From Pseudooceanicola algae (GTDB lineage: Bacteria > Pseudomonadota > Alphaproteobacteria > Rhodobacterales > Rhodobacteraceae), in assembly GCF_003590145.2 (NCBI RefSeq), contig NZ_CP060436.1, positions 1,088,001 to 1,152,000 of the forward strand: DNA of 64,000 bases, given 5' to 3'. The notes below the pieces were generated by a model. The model saw only the letters and a program-made list of their open reading frames with translations. It ran no database searches and had not been told where the DNA came from. Numbering within the stretch: position 1 is the stretch's first letter; each line of letters starts with the position of its first letter. The position numbers were made by a program, and so were the translations under genes. Of the stretch, positions 44,356 to 54,192 are shown piece by piece.

Positions 44356-44520
44356 TTGCTGGCCGTGGTCTTCGTCAGCGAGGCCGCCTGGAACATGATG
44401 TTGGCGCGGCTTTTCTCGCTTTCACGGGCGCGGGCCTGCTATACCCGCCTCAAGACACCGATCGACCGCGTGCTGGGCGCCGGGCTTGCTGCCCTCGGCC
44501 TCAAGATCGCCACGACCTGA
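44356..44520 (+). pseudogene. C-terminal remnant of a LysE/RhtB-family transporter
   Basis: A 54-codon frame from TTG at 44356 to the stop at 44520 reads like the last helix of LysE-family exporters: a membrane-like [18 protein letters not shown], then [22 protein letters not shown] and the family end ALGLKIATT. The rest of a roughly 200-residue transporter is missing. It starts 8 bp after fabI and ends 11 bp before gpt, so it is a deletion scar or a short remaining peptide. Confidence 0.6.
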
Positions 44521-44531
44521 AGGATCAGACC

Positions 44532-45038
44532 ATGACCGACCGCCTTCCCCATGAAAAGGGCTTCCATGTTTCCTGGGACCAGCTGCACCGCGACGCCCGC
44601 GCATTGGCCTGGCGGCTGGACGGCCATGGCCCCAAGGAGACCGGCGGCTGGAAGGCCGTGGTCGCCATCACCCGCGGCGGCATGGCCCCGGCGATGATCG
44701 TCGCGCGCGAGCTGGACATTCGCACCGTCGACACGATTTCGGTGAAAAGCTATGACCACCAGAGCCAGGCTCAGGCCCATGTGCTGAAAGCCCCGGACGC
44801 CGAGATGATGGGCGATGGCACCGGCATTCTGGTCATCGACGACCTGGTCGATACCGGCAAGACGCTGGAACTGGTCCGGTCGCTTTATCCCAAGGCGCAT
44901 TTCGCCACCGTCTATGCCAAGCCGAGCGGCCGCCCGCAGGTCGAGACCTTTATCACCGAGGTCAGCCAGGACACCTGGATCTTTTTCCCCTGGGACATGG
45001 CCCTGCAATACGTCGAGCCCTATCGCGGCAAGGACTGA
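44532..45038 (+). CDS. gpt: Xanthine-guanine phosphoribosyltransferase
   Basis: A 168-residue purine salvage enzyme that joins xanthine or guanine to PRPP. The PRPP-binding motif is [14 protein letters not shown], and [31 protein letters not shown] is the N-terminal family block with TRGG. The tail [20 protein letters not shown] resembles the C-terminus of bacterial Gpt, where the W stacks on the purine. It stands alone, followed by a repeat hairpin and a terminator. Confidence 0.95.
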   Translation: MTDRLPHEKGFHVSWDQLHRDARALAWRLDGHGPKETGGWKAVVAITRGGMAPAMIVARELDIRTVDTISVKSYDHQSQAQAHVLKAPDAEMMGDGTGILVIDDLVDTGKTLELVRSLYPKAHFATVYAKPSGRPQVETFITEVSQDTWIFFPWDMALQYVEPYRGKD

Positions 45039-45046
45039 TCCCGGCG

Positions 45047-45096
45047 CGGGGGGCTCTGCCCCGTCTCCGTGCCGGAGACTCCCCGGAGTATTTTTG
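45047..45096 (+). repeat. REP-like GC hairpin repeat
   Basis: The stretch reads GGGGGGCTCTGCCCC, then a perfect 7-bp stem GTCTCCG/CGGAGAC (45063-45079), then CCCCGGAGTATTTTTG. I know near-identical intergenic repeats ending in CCGGAGTATTT from many Rhodobacteraceae genomes. The T run after it may also serve as a terminator for gpt. Confidence 0.6.
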
Positions 45097-45104
45097 ACAG
45101 GATG

Positions 45105-45135
45105 AAGGCCCGTGGTGACTTGCTGCGGGCCTTTT
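45105..45135 (+). terminator. Terminator after gpt
   Basis: An 8-bp stem AAGGCCCG/CGGGCCTT with a 13-nt loop ends in TTTT, 66 bp after the gpt stop. Confidence 0.7.
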
Positions 45136-45238
45136 GCCGTCGGATTGATCAGGGGCGCGCGCCGGGCCCATCGGGCGCTTTTCCTTTGGGCGGGGCGCTG
45201 CTAGCGTCGCGTAGTCCACATCCCCGGAGAGCCCCTGA

Positions 45239-46411
45239 ATGACTGCTGCCCCGACCCGAACGTCTGCGACCTTCCTGCCCCCGGTGATGGAGGCGCGGCG
45301 CTGGATTTCCGGGGTATCCTTCCCGCCCGAACGCCCTCTGATCAACGTCTCGCAGGCCGCGCCGGTCGCGCCGCCGCCCGCGCCGCTCGTGGCCGCGATG
45401 GCCGAGGCGCTGGAGCGCACCGAGACGCATCTTTACGGCCCCGTTCTGGGCCTGCCCAGCCTTCGCGCCCGGATAGCGGCGGATTGGTCTGCGATCTATG
45501 GCGGGACGATCCGGGAAAGCCAGGTCGCGATAACGGCCGGCTGCAACCAGGCCTTTTGCGCCACCCTTGCCGCCCTGACCGGCGAAGGGGACGAGGTCAT
45601 CCTGCCAACCCCCTGGTATTTCAATCACAAGATGTGGCTGGACATGACCGGGGTGCGGGCGGTTGCCCTGCCTTGCGAGGCCGATTTCCTGCCCGATCCC
45701 GAACGCGCCGCGACCCTGATCACCGATCGTACGCGCGCCATCGTTCTGGTCACGCCCAACAACCCCACGGGTCGGGAATATCCGCCTGAACTGATCGCTG
45801 CCTTCCGGGATCTGTGCCGGGACCGTGGCCTTCGCCTGATCGTGGATGAGACCTACAAGGATTTCCACAGCGCCACCGGTGCACCGCACGACCTGTTCAC
45901 CGATCCCGACTGGGACGACACGCTGGTGCAGCTTTATTCCTTTTCCAAGGCCTACCGGCTGACCGGACACCGCACCGGGGCCATCGTCACATCGCCCGCC
46001 CTGCTGGCCGAGATCGAGAAGTTCCAGGACACTGTCGCCATCTGCGCACCGCAACTGGGCCAGATCGCCGCCCTTTGGGGGATGGAGAACCTTGGGGAGT
46101 GGCTCGCCGGGGAACGGGTGGAGATCCTGACCCGCCGCGCCGCGATGGAGGCTGAGGCCGACCGGTTGGCGCAGGCCGGCTGGCAACTGCATTCGGTCGG
46201 CGCCTATTTCGCCTATCTGTCCCAGGGCATGGGGGTGTCTTCGGCTGAGCTGGCCCCGGATCTCGTGCGCCGCGCCGGGGTGCTCATGCTGCCGGGGACC
46301 ATGTTCATGCCCGTCTCGGATGCCTCCGGTCAGGGCCAGATGCGCGTGGCCTTCGCCAATCTCGACAGCGCCGGGATCGCGGGTCTGGTCGACCGTCTGG
46401 TCGCGCTCTGA
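45239..46411 (+). CDS. PLP-dependent class I/II aminotransferase
   Basis: A 390-residue fold-type I aminotransferase. The PLP lysine is in SFSKAYRLTGHRTG, the cofactor-phosphate loop is VAITAGCNQAF, and the Asn/Asp pair are in VTPNNPTGREYPPE and LIVDETYKDF. The C-terminal MRVAFANLDSAG carries the conserved Arg region that grips the substrate carboxylate (in QGQMRVAFAN). Relatives handle aspartate, aromatic and other amino acids; the substrate cannot be set here. The start at 45239 gives the family-like beginning after about 30 residues. It is a single gene between gpt and ppiD. Confidence 0.9.
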   Translation: MTAAPTRTSATFLPPVMEARRWISGVSFPPERPLINVSQAAPVAPPPAPLVAAMAEALERTETHLYGPVLGLPSLRARIAADWSAIYGGTIRESQVAITAGCNQAFCATLAALTGEGDEVILPTPWYFNHKMWLDMTGVRAVALPCEADFLPDPERAATLITDRTRAIVLVTPNNPTGREYPPELIAAFRDLCRDRGLRLIVDETYKDFHSATGAPHDLFTDPDWDDTLVQLYSFSKAYRLTGHRTGAIVTSPALLAEIEKFQDTVAICAPQLGQIAALWGMENLGEWLAGERVEILTRRAAMEAEADRLAQAGWQLHSVGAYFAYLSQGMGVSSAELAPDLVRRAGVLMLPGTMFMPVSDASGQGQMRVAFANLDSAGIAGLVDRLVAL

Positions 46412-46507
46412 CCCGGTCGCTTGCCCCGCGCCGGGCAAGGCCTTATCAAGGCCAGCAATGAAATACCGGCGCCGCGCACGGCGCCTGCTATCGGCAGAGG
46501 GAGCCCC

Positions 46508-48349
46508 ATGGCGAACAAGAAATCCAAGACCCTTATGTGGGGTCTCCTGGCGATGCTCGTGGTCGGTCTGGGCGGCTTCGGCGCCACCAGCTTTACCGGA
46601 ACGGTGAACGAGATCGGCCATGTCGAGGACAAGCCGATCCGCGTTACCGCCTATACCAGCGCGGTTCAGGCCCAGATATCGCAGGTCTCGCAGCAATTCG
46701 GTCAGCAGATCGGCTTTGCCCAGGCCGAGATGTTCGGCATCCCCAATGCGGTCCTGTCCAACTTGGTGACCGATCGCGCACTGGATGTCGAAGCGGATCG
46801 CCTTGGCCTGTCTGTCGGGGATGGCACGGTGTCGGAATCGATCATGCAGATCCCCGCCTTTCAGGGGCCGACGGGCGAATTTTCCCGCGACACCTATGAT
46901 TTCGCCCTGCAGAACGCCGGTCTGACCGATGCCGTCTTCGAGGCGGATCTGCGCGATGAAAGCGCCCGGTCGATCCTGCAGACGGCGGTGATTTCCGCAA
47001 CCCGGATGCCGCCTGCCTACCTGACCGCGCTGACCGCCTATTCCGCCGAGACCCGGCGCATCACCTATGCCCGCGTCGGCGCCGATCAGTTGGACGCACC
47101 CCTGCCGCAGCCCGAAGAAGCCGATCTTCAGGCCTTTTACGACGCCAATATCGCCGATTACACCGCGCCCGAGAAAAAGCGCCTGACCTATGCCTACCTG
47201 TCGCCGGAAATGGTGATCGATGCGGTCGATATCCCCGAGGAAACCATCCGCGCCCAGTATGACGCCCGCATCGATGAATTCGAACAGCCCGAACGCCGTC
47301 TGGTCGAACGCCTGATCTTTTCCGACGAGGCTGCCGCCACTGCTGCCTCGGACCGGCTGAAGGCAGGCGAGATCGATTTCGACACGCTGGTCGGCGAACG
47401 CGGTCTGGCCCTGTCGGACATCGACCTTGGCGATGTGGATCAGGACGCGCTTGGCGCCGCCGGCGCCGCCGTCTTCGACACGCCCTCGGGCGAGGTCACG
47501 GAGCCGCTGGATACCGATTTCGGCCCGGCGCTGTTCCGGGTGAACGGCATCCTGCAGGCAACCTCGACCGACTACGACGAGGCCGCTGCGCTGATCCGCG
47601 ATGACCTTGCCGCCGACGCCGCACGCCGCGATGTGGAACTGGAGGCCGAACCGGCCGAGGATCTGCTGGCCGGTGGCGCGACGCTGGAGGATCTGGCCGA
47701 GGAAACCTCGATGCAGCTTGGCACCATGGACTGGGCGGATGGATCGACCGAAGGCCTTGCCGCCTACGAGGATTTTGCCGCCGCGGCCGCCACTGTCAGC
47801 GCCGGAGATTACCCCGAGATCCTGACGCTGGACGATGGCGGTATCTTCGCCCTGCGCCTTGACGAAGAGCTTGCCGCCGCGCCGATCCCCTTCGAGGAGG
47901 CCCGCGACCAGGTGGCTGCCGACTGGCAGGCGGATACCGCTGCCAAGGCCTATCACGCCCGCGCCGAGGCGCTGATGGCGCGGCTTGATGCCGGCGAAAG
48001 CTTTGCCGATCTGGGTCTGGATGCGCTGACCGAATCCACCGTGACCCGCAACGGATCGGTGCTGAGCACACCCGAAGGTTTCAACGCCGAGGTCTTTGCC
48101 ATGGAGACCCCCGGCACCCGCCGGATCACCGACGGCTTCGACGCTGCGATGATCGTGCAACTGGACGGCATCGTGCCGCCCGCCGTGGATGACCCCAACC
48201 TGGCCCAGATGCGCAATGCGCTGGATCAGCAGATCTCGGGCTCGCTGTCGACGGATCTTTACCAGGCCTATGCGCAGGAAATCCGCGACAATGTCTCGAT
48301 CTACGTCGACCAGGACGCGCTGAACGCGGTCAACGCGCAGTTCCAGTAA
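46508..48349 (+). CDS. ppiD: Periplasmic peptidyl-prolyl isomerase (PpiD/SurA-like)
   Basis: A 613-residue membrane-anchored chaperone. Residues about 8-28 form the single N-terminal TM helix (TLMWGLLAMLVVGLGGFGATS). A SurA_N-type chaperone domain follows (QQIGFAQAEMFGIPNAVLSNLVTDRALDVEA), then an atypical parvulin-like domain at about 230-350 and an Asp/Ala-rich C-terminal part. It helps outer-membrane and periplasmic proteins fold as they leave the Sec translocon. The ATG at 46508 is preceded by GAGGGAG and gives MANKKSKTL. A perfect hairpin terminator follows the stop by 26 bp. Confidence 0.88.
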   Translation: MANKKSKTLMWGLLAMLVVGLGGFGATSFTGTVNEIGHVEDKPIRVTAYTSAVQAQISQVSQQFGQQIGFAQAEMFGIPNAVLSNLVTDRALDVEADRLGLSVGDGTVSESIMQIPAFQGPTGEFSRDTYDFALQNAGLTDAVFEADLRDESARSILQTAVISATRMPPAYLTALTAYSAETRRITYARVGADQLDAPLPQPEEADLQAFYDANIADYTAPEKKRLTYAYLSPEMVIDAVDIPEETIRAQYDARIDEFEQPERRLVERLIFSDEAAATAASDRLKAGEIDFDTLVGERGLALSDIDLGDVDQDALGAAGAAVFDTPSGEVTEPLDTDFGPALFRVNGILQATSTDYDEAAALIRDDLAADAARRDVELEAEPAEDLLAGGATLEDLAEETSMQLGTMDWADGSTEGLAAYEDFAAAAATVSAGDYPEILTLDDGGIFALRLDEELAAAPIPFEEARDQVAADWQADTAAKAYHARAEALMARLDAGESFADLGLDALTESTVTRNGSVLSTPEGFNAEVFAMETPGTRRITDGFDAAMIVQLDGIVPPAVDDPNLAQMRNALDQQISGSLSTDLYQAYAQEIRDNVSIYVDQDALNAVNAQFQ

Positions 48350-48375
48350 CGTCTTTCAAAGGCTGAAATGCAGAA

Positions 48376-48404
48376 TGCGCCGCGGTTTCCCGCGGCGCAT
48401 TTTT
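48376..48404 (+). terminator. Strong intrinsic terminator of ppiD
   Basis: A perfect 10-bp stem TGCGCCGCGG/CCGCGGCGCA with a TTTC loop is followed by TTTTT, 26 bp after the ppiD stop. Confidence 0.92.
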
Positions 48405-48435
48405 AGTTTTCTCACCTCTGATCCGTTCGTTGGCT

Positions 48436-49632
48436 CTAGCTGCCGGAGCCTTCGGTCAATACAGCCGAGACCGGCACCAGCGCGACCGTATCGGCCTTGT
48501 CCGTCAGTCCCCAGACCACAAGCGCCGACAGGGTTTCGGGGCGCAGATGGCCCAGCATCACGACGCCCGCCCCCGGCCGGGCCAGGTTGGCCCCGAAGTC
48601 AAGGAAGCGACGCATCAATGTGCGGTCCTCTCCCTTGCCGTCAAATTCCCGGAACAGCGTCGCGGCCGGAACGCCCCGACGTTCCGCAATCTTGCGGGTG
48701 ACGTCTTCGCCTTCGGGATAAAGCACGAGGCCGTAGCCCTGCTGTGCCAGCGCCCCGGCCAGATCCTGCGCCGCCGCACTTCCCTGTTGCAAGGCACCCG
48801 GCGCGGGTTCCAGCAAGGCGAGGCTGCCCGGCAAGGCCGAGATCCAATCGGCGGTCAGATCAGGCGCGGAGGCAGCATCGGGGACAGTGGCAGGACGCGC
48901 CAGCACCTCGAATCCGGCAGCCCGGTACTGCGCCATGGCGGCGGCGGCACCGGGTGCTGCCGGATCAAGCGCAATGCTGAGCGGATGGGGGAAATCGCGC
49001 ACCCGGTTCAGCAGCGCGGGGGTTGCGGTGCCGTCGTCGATCAGCACGACCGCCAGCCGGGGGCGGCTGTCACCGGCGTCAAAGGGCTGGGCATTACGCT
49101 CCAGCGCCGCGCCGCCTTCCGGCGTTGGCAGCGTGGGCGTATCAGGCTGGATCTCGGGGCGGACCAGACCGTTCGCGCCCGGTGCGGGCGCGGGTAGCGG
49201 GACCGTGGGGCCGGTTTGGGGCGGCTCCGGCAGGGTGTCGGTGGCCTCGGACGCAGGAGGTTCGGGCGCTTCGGGGGCATCGGCCTCGGGCGTTTCAGGC
49301 ACCAGCTCAGGGACAGTCGGGACGACCGACGCCGGAGCCTCCGTTTCCGGGGTGTCGGCTTCCGGGATGTCGGCTGCGGGCCCTTCGACACCGGGCGTCC
49401 TAGCCTCCGCAGGCGCGGCGACAGGCGCTGCCACTTCCGGGGTTTCAACATCGGGGGCTTCAGGCTGCGGCGCAGGTTCGGCCTCCGCTTCCGGCGCGAC
49501 CACGGGCGCCTCGGCCACCGCCTCTGTGTGGCCGCCGATCTGCGGGCTGGGGATCAGCGCCCCGGCCAGCCAGATCAGCCCGATTGCCGCCAATATCCCG
49601 GTCACCCCGCCGGTAAGAATTCCTCGCAACAC
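48436..49632 (-). CDS. Divergent polysaccharide deacetylase family protein
   Basis: A 398-residue protein of the YibQ-like divergent polysaccharide deacetylase family. The GTG start at 49632 follows AAGGAG. Residues 5-27 are an N-terminal membrane anchor ([23 protein letters not shown]). Residues about 40-195 are an Ala/Pro/Glu-rich low-complexity linker (runs such as [24 protein letters not shown] in pieces). The catalytic-fold domain begins [24 protein letters not shown] and includes [11 protein letters not shown] and [16 protein letters not shown]. The family is linked to the cell envelope, and its enzymatic activity is not proven. The long frame that continues upstream is antisense to trpD. 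Confidence 0.88.
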   Translation of the reverse strand: MLRGILTGGVTGILAAIGLIWLAGALIPSPQIGGHTEAVAEAPVVAPEAEAEPAPQPEAPDVETPEVAAPVAAPAEARTPGVEGPAADIPEADTPETEAPASVVPTVPELVPETPEADAPEAPEPPASEATDTLPEPPQTGPTVPLPAPAPGANGLVRPEIQPDTPTLPTPEGGAALERNAQPFDAGDSRPRLAVVLIDDGTATPALLNRVRDFPHPLSIALDPAAPGAAAAMAQYRAAGFEVLARPATVPDAASAPDLTADWISALPGSLALLEPAPGALQQGSAAAQDLAGALAQQGYGLVLYPEGEDVTRKIAERRGVPAATLFREFDGKGEDRTLMRRFLDFGANLARPGAGVVMLGHLRPETLSALVVWGLTDKADTVALVPVSAVLTEGSGS

Positions 49633-49848
49633 GGCCCGTGCTCCTTCCTGCGGGTCATGCCCGCCGCCGCGCGCCCCCCGGCGCAAGCGGCCCGTCTGCG
49701 GCGTGAAACGCGACAGAGGCCCTTGACGCTGAGACGCTGGCGCGGGATTGATGTGCCCGGCCTTTCCGGCCGGTTTTACCCAGCTTTTGGGTCCGGGCCG
49801 GACTATACCACCATATCCGGCCTCGGAAAGAGCAAGAGGGAAAGATCC

Positions 49849-50865
49849 ATGTCCGACGCCATCAAGCCGCTCATCGCCGCTGCCGCCAGCCGCCCGCTGA
49901 CCCGCGAAGAGGCCGGAACCGCCTTCGAGATCCTGTTCAACGGCGAGGCGACGCCAAGCCAGATCGGCGGCTTTCTGATGACCCTGCGCACGCGCGGCGA
50001 AACGGTGGATGAATATGCCGCCGCTGCCGGTGTAATGCGGGCCAAATGCCACAAGGTCGCCGCCCCCGCCGGCGCCATGGATATCGTCGGCACCGGGGGG
50101 GACGGCAAGGGCACGCTGAACATCTCGACCGCGACGGCCTTCGTGGTGGCGGGCGCCGGGGTGCCGGTGGCCAAGCATGGCAATCGCAACCTCAGCTCCA
50201 AATCCGGCGCGGCAGATGCCCTGAGCGCGATGGGTGTCAACGTCATGATCGGCGCGGACCGGGTCGAACGCGCGCTGGCGGAGGCCGGGATCGCCTTCAT
50301 GATGGCCCCGATGCACCATCCTGCCATGGCCCATGTCGGCCCGACGCGGGTCGAACTGGGCACGCGCACGATCTTCAACATCCTCGGGCCGCTGACCAAT
50401 CCGGCCGGAGTGAAACGCCAGCTGACCGGTGCCTTTTCCCGCGACGTGATCCGACCGATGGCCGAAACCCTTGGTGCGCTCGGCTCTGAAAAGGCCTGGC
50501 TTGTGCATGGGTCCGACGGCACGGACGAGCTGACCATCACCGGTGTCAGCTGGGTTTCCGCGCTGGAAGAAGACGGCAGCATCCGCGATTTCGAACTGCA
50601 CCCCGAAGAGGCCGGCCTGCCCGTCCATCCGTTCGAGGACATCATCGGCGGCACGCCCGAGCACAACGCCGAAGCCTTCCGCGCTCTGCTGGCCGGTCAG
50701 CCCTCGGCCTATCGCGACGCGGTGCTGCTGAACGCCGCCGCCGCGCTGGTGGTCGCCGGGCGCAGCACGGATCTGAAGGAAGCCGCCGGGATCGCCGCCG
50801 AAAGCATCGACAGCGGTGCGGCAAAGGCGCGGATCGAGACGCTGGCGCGCATCACCTCGGCATGA
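49849..50865 (+). CDS. trpD: Anthranilate phosphoribosyltransferase
   Basis: A 338-residue enzyme for the second step of tryptophan synthesis: anthranilate plus PRPP to phosphoribosyl anthranilate. The PRPP motif is [21 protein letters not shown], followed by [17 protein letters not shown] and [16 protein letters not shown] with the anthranilate-contact residues, then [11 protein letters not shown]. The ATG at 49849 follows GAGGGAAAG. The 3' end overlaps ung by 4 bp. The anthranilate synthase genes trpE and trpG are not in this window. Confidence 0.96.
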   Translation: MSDAIKPLIAAAASRPLTREEAGTAFEILFNGEATPSQIGGFLMTLRTRGETVDEYAAAAGVMRAKCHKVAAPAGAMDIVGTGGDGKGTLNISTATAFVVAGAGVPVAKHGNRNLSSKSGAADALSAMGVNVMIGADRVERALAEAGIAFMMAPMHHPAMAHVGPTRVELGTRTIFNILGPLTNPAGVKRQLTGAFSRDVIRPMAETLGALGSEKAWLVHGSDGTDELTITGVSWVSALEEDGSIRDFELHPEEAGLPVHPFEDIIGGTPEHNAEAFRALLAGQPSAYRDAVLLNAAAALVVAGRSTDLKEAAGIAAESIDSGAAKARIETLARITSA

Positions 50866-51536
50866 CCCCGCCGGAACCCTGGGCGCATCTGCCCTTTTTC
50901 CGAGACGGTTACCCCCGGATCAAGGCCACACTGGCCGCCGAGACACGCCCCGTTCTGCCGCCCGAGGAACAGCGTTTCGCGGCCCTCGACCTCTGTCCGC
51001 CCGACGCGGTGCGGGTGGTGATCCTTGGCCAGGACCCCTATCCGACGCCCGGCCATGCCCATGGCCTGGCCTTTTCCACCGAGGCGGATGTGCGCCCCCT
51101 GCCGCGCAGTCTTGGCAATATCTTCAAGGAGATGCAGGACGATCTTGGTGCCTGCCCACCGAATGGTGACCTACGTTTCTGGGCCCGCCAGGGGGTGCTG
51201 TTGCTGAACACCTCGTTGTCGGTTCCAGCCGGGGATGCCAATGCGCACGCAAAGCTCGGCTGGAGCACCCTGACACGGCAGGTCATCGCCGATCTGTCCC
51301 GCACCCCTCGCGCTTTCGTCTTGTGGGGGAAACCTGCGCAGGGGTTCGCGCGTTACATCCATACCCCCGAAGGCGGCCGCGCCGGGGATCACCTGATCCT
51401 GACCAGCGCGCATCCTTCACCCCTGTCCGCGCGGCGGGGATTTTTCGGCAGCCGGCCATTTTCAAGCGTTAACAACTGGCTTACAGAAAAAGGCGCGCCG
51501 CCCATCAACTGGATCAATCCGGGAGCCCCGACATGA
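50862..51536 (+). CDS. ung: Uracil-DNA glycosylase, family 1
   Basis: A 224-residue base-excision repair enzyme. Its catalytic motif is GQDPYP (56-61, Asp58 activating water) and the second motif is HPSPLSA (184-190) with the catalytic His184; LLNTSLS is also conserved. It removes uracil from DNA after cytosine deamination. It is translationally coupled, with 4-bp overlaps, to trpD before it and trpC after it, a placement unrelated to tryptophan synthesis. It would therefore be made whenever the trp genes are transcribed. Confidence 0.95.
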   Translation: MTPPEPWAHLPFFRDGYPRIKATLAAETRPVLPPEEQRFAALDLCPPDAVRVVILGQDPYPTPGHAHGLAFSTEADVRPLPRSLGNIFKEMQDDLGACPPNGDLRFWARQGVLLLNTSLSVPAGDANAHAKLGWSTLTRQVIADLSRTPRAFVLWGKPAQGFARYIHTPEGGRAGDHLILTSAHPSPLSARRGFFGSRPFSSVNNWLTEKGAPPINWINPGAPT

Positions 51537-52354
51537 GCGAAACCATCCTAGATCGCATCAAGGCCTACAAGCTGGAAGAGATCGCCGCCGCCAAGGAAGC
51601 CCGTCCCGTTGACGAGGTCGAAGAGGCCGCCCGCAAGGCCCCCGAGGTGCGCGGTTTCAAGGATGCGCTGATGGAGAAAGCCCGCACCGGCTTTGGCCTG
51701 ATCGCGGAAATCAAGAAGGCTTCGCCCTCCAAGGGGTTGATCCGGCCCGATTTCGATCCGCCCGCCCTGGCCGCCGCCTACGAGGCCGGCGGAGCGGCCT
51801 GTCTGTCGGTGCTGACCGATACGCCATCTTTCCAGGGTGCGCCGGAATTCCTTGAACAAGCGCGCGCCGCCTGCTCCCTGCCGGTGCTGCGCAAGGATTT
51901 CATCTATGACACCTACCAGATCGCCGAGGCCCGCAGCTGGGGCGCGGATTGCATCCTGCTGATCATGGCCTCACTGGACGACGGCCAGGCGCAGGAGCTG
52001 GAAGCCGCCGCAATGGACTGGGGCATGGACGTGCTGATCGAGGTCCACGACAAGGCCGAGCTAGAACGCGCCTCGATGCTGAAAAGCCCCTTGATGGGGA
52101 TCAACAACCGCGACCTCAACTCCTTCGAAACCAGCCTCGACACCTCGCGCACCCTTGCGCGGATCGTGCCCGAGGACCGGATCATCGTGTCGGAAAGCGG
52201 GCTGAACACACCCGAGGATCTGGCCGATCTGGCGCAATACGGCGCGCGGTGCTTCCTGATCGGGGAAAGCCTGATGCGGCAAGACGATGTCGAACAGGCC
52301 ACCCGCAAGATCCTGAGCCAAGCCGCCCGCACGGGCATGGCCGGCATGATGTGA
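51533..52354 (+). CDS. trpC: Indole-3-glycerol phosphate synthase
   Basis: A 273-residue TIM-barrel enzyme that closes the indole ring: CdRP to indole-3-glycerol phosphate. The catalytic residues are in [42 protein letters not shown] and [15 protein letters not shown]. It is monofunctional, with no TrpF domain. The start overlaps ung by 4 bp and the gene is followed 14 bp later by moaC. Confidence 0.96.
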   Translation: MSETILDRIKAYKLEEIAAAKEARPVDEVEEAARKAPEVRGFKDALMEKARTGFGLIAEIKKASPSKGLIRPDFDPPALAAAYEAGGAACLSVLTDTPSFQGAPEFLEQARAACSLPVLRKDFIYDTYQIAEARSWGADCILLIMASLDDGQAQELEAAAMDWGMDVLIEVHDKAELERASMLKSPLMGINNRDLNSFETSLDTSRTLARIVPEDRIIVSESGLNTPEDLADLAQYGARCFLIGESLMRQDDVEQATRKILSQAARTGMAGMM

Positions 52355-52368
52355 CGAAAGATCCGGCC

Positions 52369-52842
52369 ATGTCCCTGACCCATTTCGACAGCAAGGGCGA
52401 TGCCCATATGGTCGATGTGTCCGACAAGCCCGAGACCGCGCGCATCGCCGTGGCCCAGGGCTGGGTGCGGATGCTGCCCGAGACGTTGGAAATGATTACC
52501 TCCGGCACCGCGAAGAAGGGCGATGTGACCGGCATTGCCCGGCTGGCAGGCATCATGGGGGCCAAGCGCACCGCCGATCTTATCCCGCTATGCCATCCGC
52601 TGCCGATCACCAAGGCGGCCGTGGAGATCACCCCCGATACCACCCTGCCCGGCCTGCGGATCGAGGCGACGGTCAAGACCTCTGGCCAGACCGGGGTCGA
52701 GATGGAGGCGCTGACGGCGGTCTCGACCGCCGCGCTGACGGTCTATGACATGGCCAAGGCCGTGGACCGCGCGATGGAGATCGGTGGTATCAGGGTTCTG
52801 TTGAAGGATGGCGGCAAATCGGGCCGCTACGAAGCCAGATGA
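52369..52842 (+). CDS. moaC: Cyclic pyranopterin monophosphate synthase MoaC
   Basis: A 157-residue enzyme of molybdenum cofactor synthesis; with MoaA it makes cyclic pyranopterin monophosphate. It has the signature [20 protein letters not shown] and the C-terminal [26 protein letters not shown] segment, followed by [11 protein letters not shown]. The ATG at 52369 gives [17 protein letters not shown], the family start. It overlaps moeA by 4 bp. The longer frame to 51949 runs over trpC and was discarded. Confidence 0.96.
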   Translation: MSLTHFDSKGDAHMVDVSDKPETARIAVAQGWVRMLPETLEMITSGTAKKGDVTGIARLAGIMGAKRTADLIPLCHPLPITKAAVEITPDTTLPGLRIEATVKTSGQTGVEMEALTAVSTAALTVYDMAKAVDRAMEIGGIRVLLKDGGKSGRYEAR

Positions 52843-54011
52843 TTTCGGTAGCGGGTGCGCTCGACGCGCTGTTCGCGCTGGCCCGGCCGCTGCCGGTGGA
52901 GACGGTGCCGCTGCGCGCCGCCGCGGGCCGCGTTCTGGCCAGTCCTGCGACGGCGCGCCGTGACCAGCCGCCCTTTGCCGGCTCGGCCATGGATGGCTAT
53001 GCGCTGGCCAACGCCGAGGCCCATACCGGCGCGCGGTTCCGCGTTGTGGGCGAAGCCGCTGCGGGGCGGCGTTTTGACGGGCGCCCCGGACCCGGCGAAT
53101 GTATCCGCATCTTCACCGGCGCGCCGGTACCAGAGGGCTGCGACCGGATCATCATTCAGGAAGACGTAACCCGCGACGCTGACATGATCACCCTCAGCGA
53201 CCGGCTGGACCGGGGCACCCATATCCGCCCGGCTGGTGCGGATTTCCGCATCGGGGATCAGCTTTCCGCCCCGCGTCGGCTGTCCCCGTCGGATGTTGCG
53301 CTTCTGGCCTCGATGAACATTCCGCAAGTCGCGGTGCATCGCGCGCCCGAAGTTGCGCTGATCTCGACCGGGGATGAACTGGTGCTACCGGGTGAAGACC
53401 CCGGGCCGGATCAGATCATCGCCTCCAATACCTACGGGCTCGAGGCGCTGTTTCGCAGCCTTGGCGCGACCACCCGTCTTTTGCCGATCGCCCGCGACAG
53501 CCGTGCCAGCCTGCGCGCGACCTTCGCGCTGGCCCAGGGTGCGGATCTGGTCGTCACCATCGGCGGCGCCTCGGTCGGAGATCACGATCTGGTCGGACCG
53601 GTGGCGGCTGAACTGGGGATGCAGCAGGCCTTTTACAAGGTTGCCATGCGCCCCGGCAAGCCGCTGATGGCCGGGCGTCTGGGCGATGCCATGATGATCG
53701 GCCTGCCCGGCAATCCCGTTTCGGCCATGGTCTGCGGGCATGTCTTCGTCGCCCCCGTCCTGCGCGTCATGCAGGGCCTTGGGCCCACTGCGGCCCTCCG
53801 CAGCCGCGCCCCACTTTCCGCGCCGCTGCCACGCAATGGGCCGCGCGAACATTACCTGCGCGCCCTGCTGACACCCGAGGGGATCGAAGCGGCCCCACGT
53901 CAGGACAGCTCTCTTCTGACGGTTTTGTCGGACTCCAATGCGCTGATCATCCGCCCCCCCGATGCGCCCGAGGCTGCCATTGGTGATCTCGTGGACTTCC
54001 TCACCATCTAG
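52839..54011 (+). CDS. moeA: Molybdopterin molybdenumtransferase MoeA
   Basis: A 390-residue protein that inserts molybdate into molybdopterin-AMP. MoeA domains are in order: an N-terminal linker ([18 protein letters not shown]), [10 protein letters not shown] near residue 46, the MPT-binding domain with VGDHDLVGP and [11 protein letters not shown], and [11 protein letters not shown], which binds cofactor, then the C-terminal beta-barrel. The start overlaps moaC by 4 bp, so the pair is co-expressed. The gene is followed by the lexA promoter. Confidence 0.96.
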   Translation: MISVAGALDALFALARPLPVETVPLRAAAGRVLASPATARRDQPPFAGSAMDGYALANAEAHTGARFRVVGEAAAGRRFDGRPGPGECIRIFTGAPVPEGCDRIIIQEDVTRDADMITLSDRLDRGTHIRPAGADFRIGDQLSAPRRLSPSDVALLASMNIPQVAVHRAPEVALISTGDELVLPGEDPGPDQIIASNTYGLEALFRSLGATTRLLPIARDSRASLRATFALAQGADLVVTIGGASVGDHDLVGPVAAELGMQQAFYKVAMRPGKPLMAGRLGDAMMIGLPGNPVSAMVCGHVFVAPVLRVMQGLGPTAALRSRAPLSAPLPRNGPREHYLRALLTPEGIEAAPRQDSSLLTVLSDSNALIIRPPDAPEAAIGDLVDFLTI

Positions 54012-54077
54012 GCATCTTGCCGCCGATTCCCGTCGCACTTGAACGCCAGCGGCCAAGTATCCGATTTCCCTGATGGA

Positions 54078-54106
54078 TTGACACAAAAGGGGAACAGCTA
54101 TAGAAC
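54078..54106 (+). promoter_or_regulatory. lexA promoter with overlapping SOS box
   Basis: TTGACA at 54078-54083 and, after 17 bp, TAGAAC at 54101-54106. Across the -10 region lies GAACAGCTATAGAAC (54092-54106), an exact GAAC-N7-GAAC, the reverse of the alphaproteobacterial SOS box GTTC-N7-GTTC. LexA bound here would block its own promoter. Confidence 0.9.
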
Positions 54107-54192
54107 AAACCTTAACGGGACCCGGGCGAACCGGAACATCGCATTGCCGATTTCCTTTTTTGCCCAACCAACGCATCGAAGGAGCGCACAGG

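Noticed and set aside
45149-48160. 1003-codon frame antisense to the aminotransferase and ppiD
   Set aside because: A typical high-GC shadow. Both plus-strand genes have full family motifs, and this frame has none.
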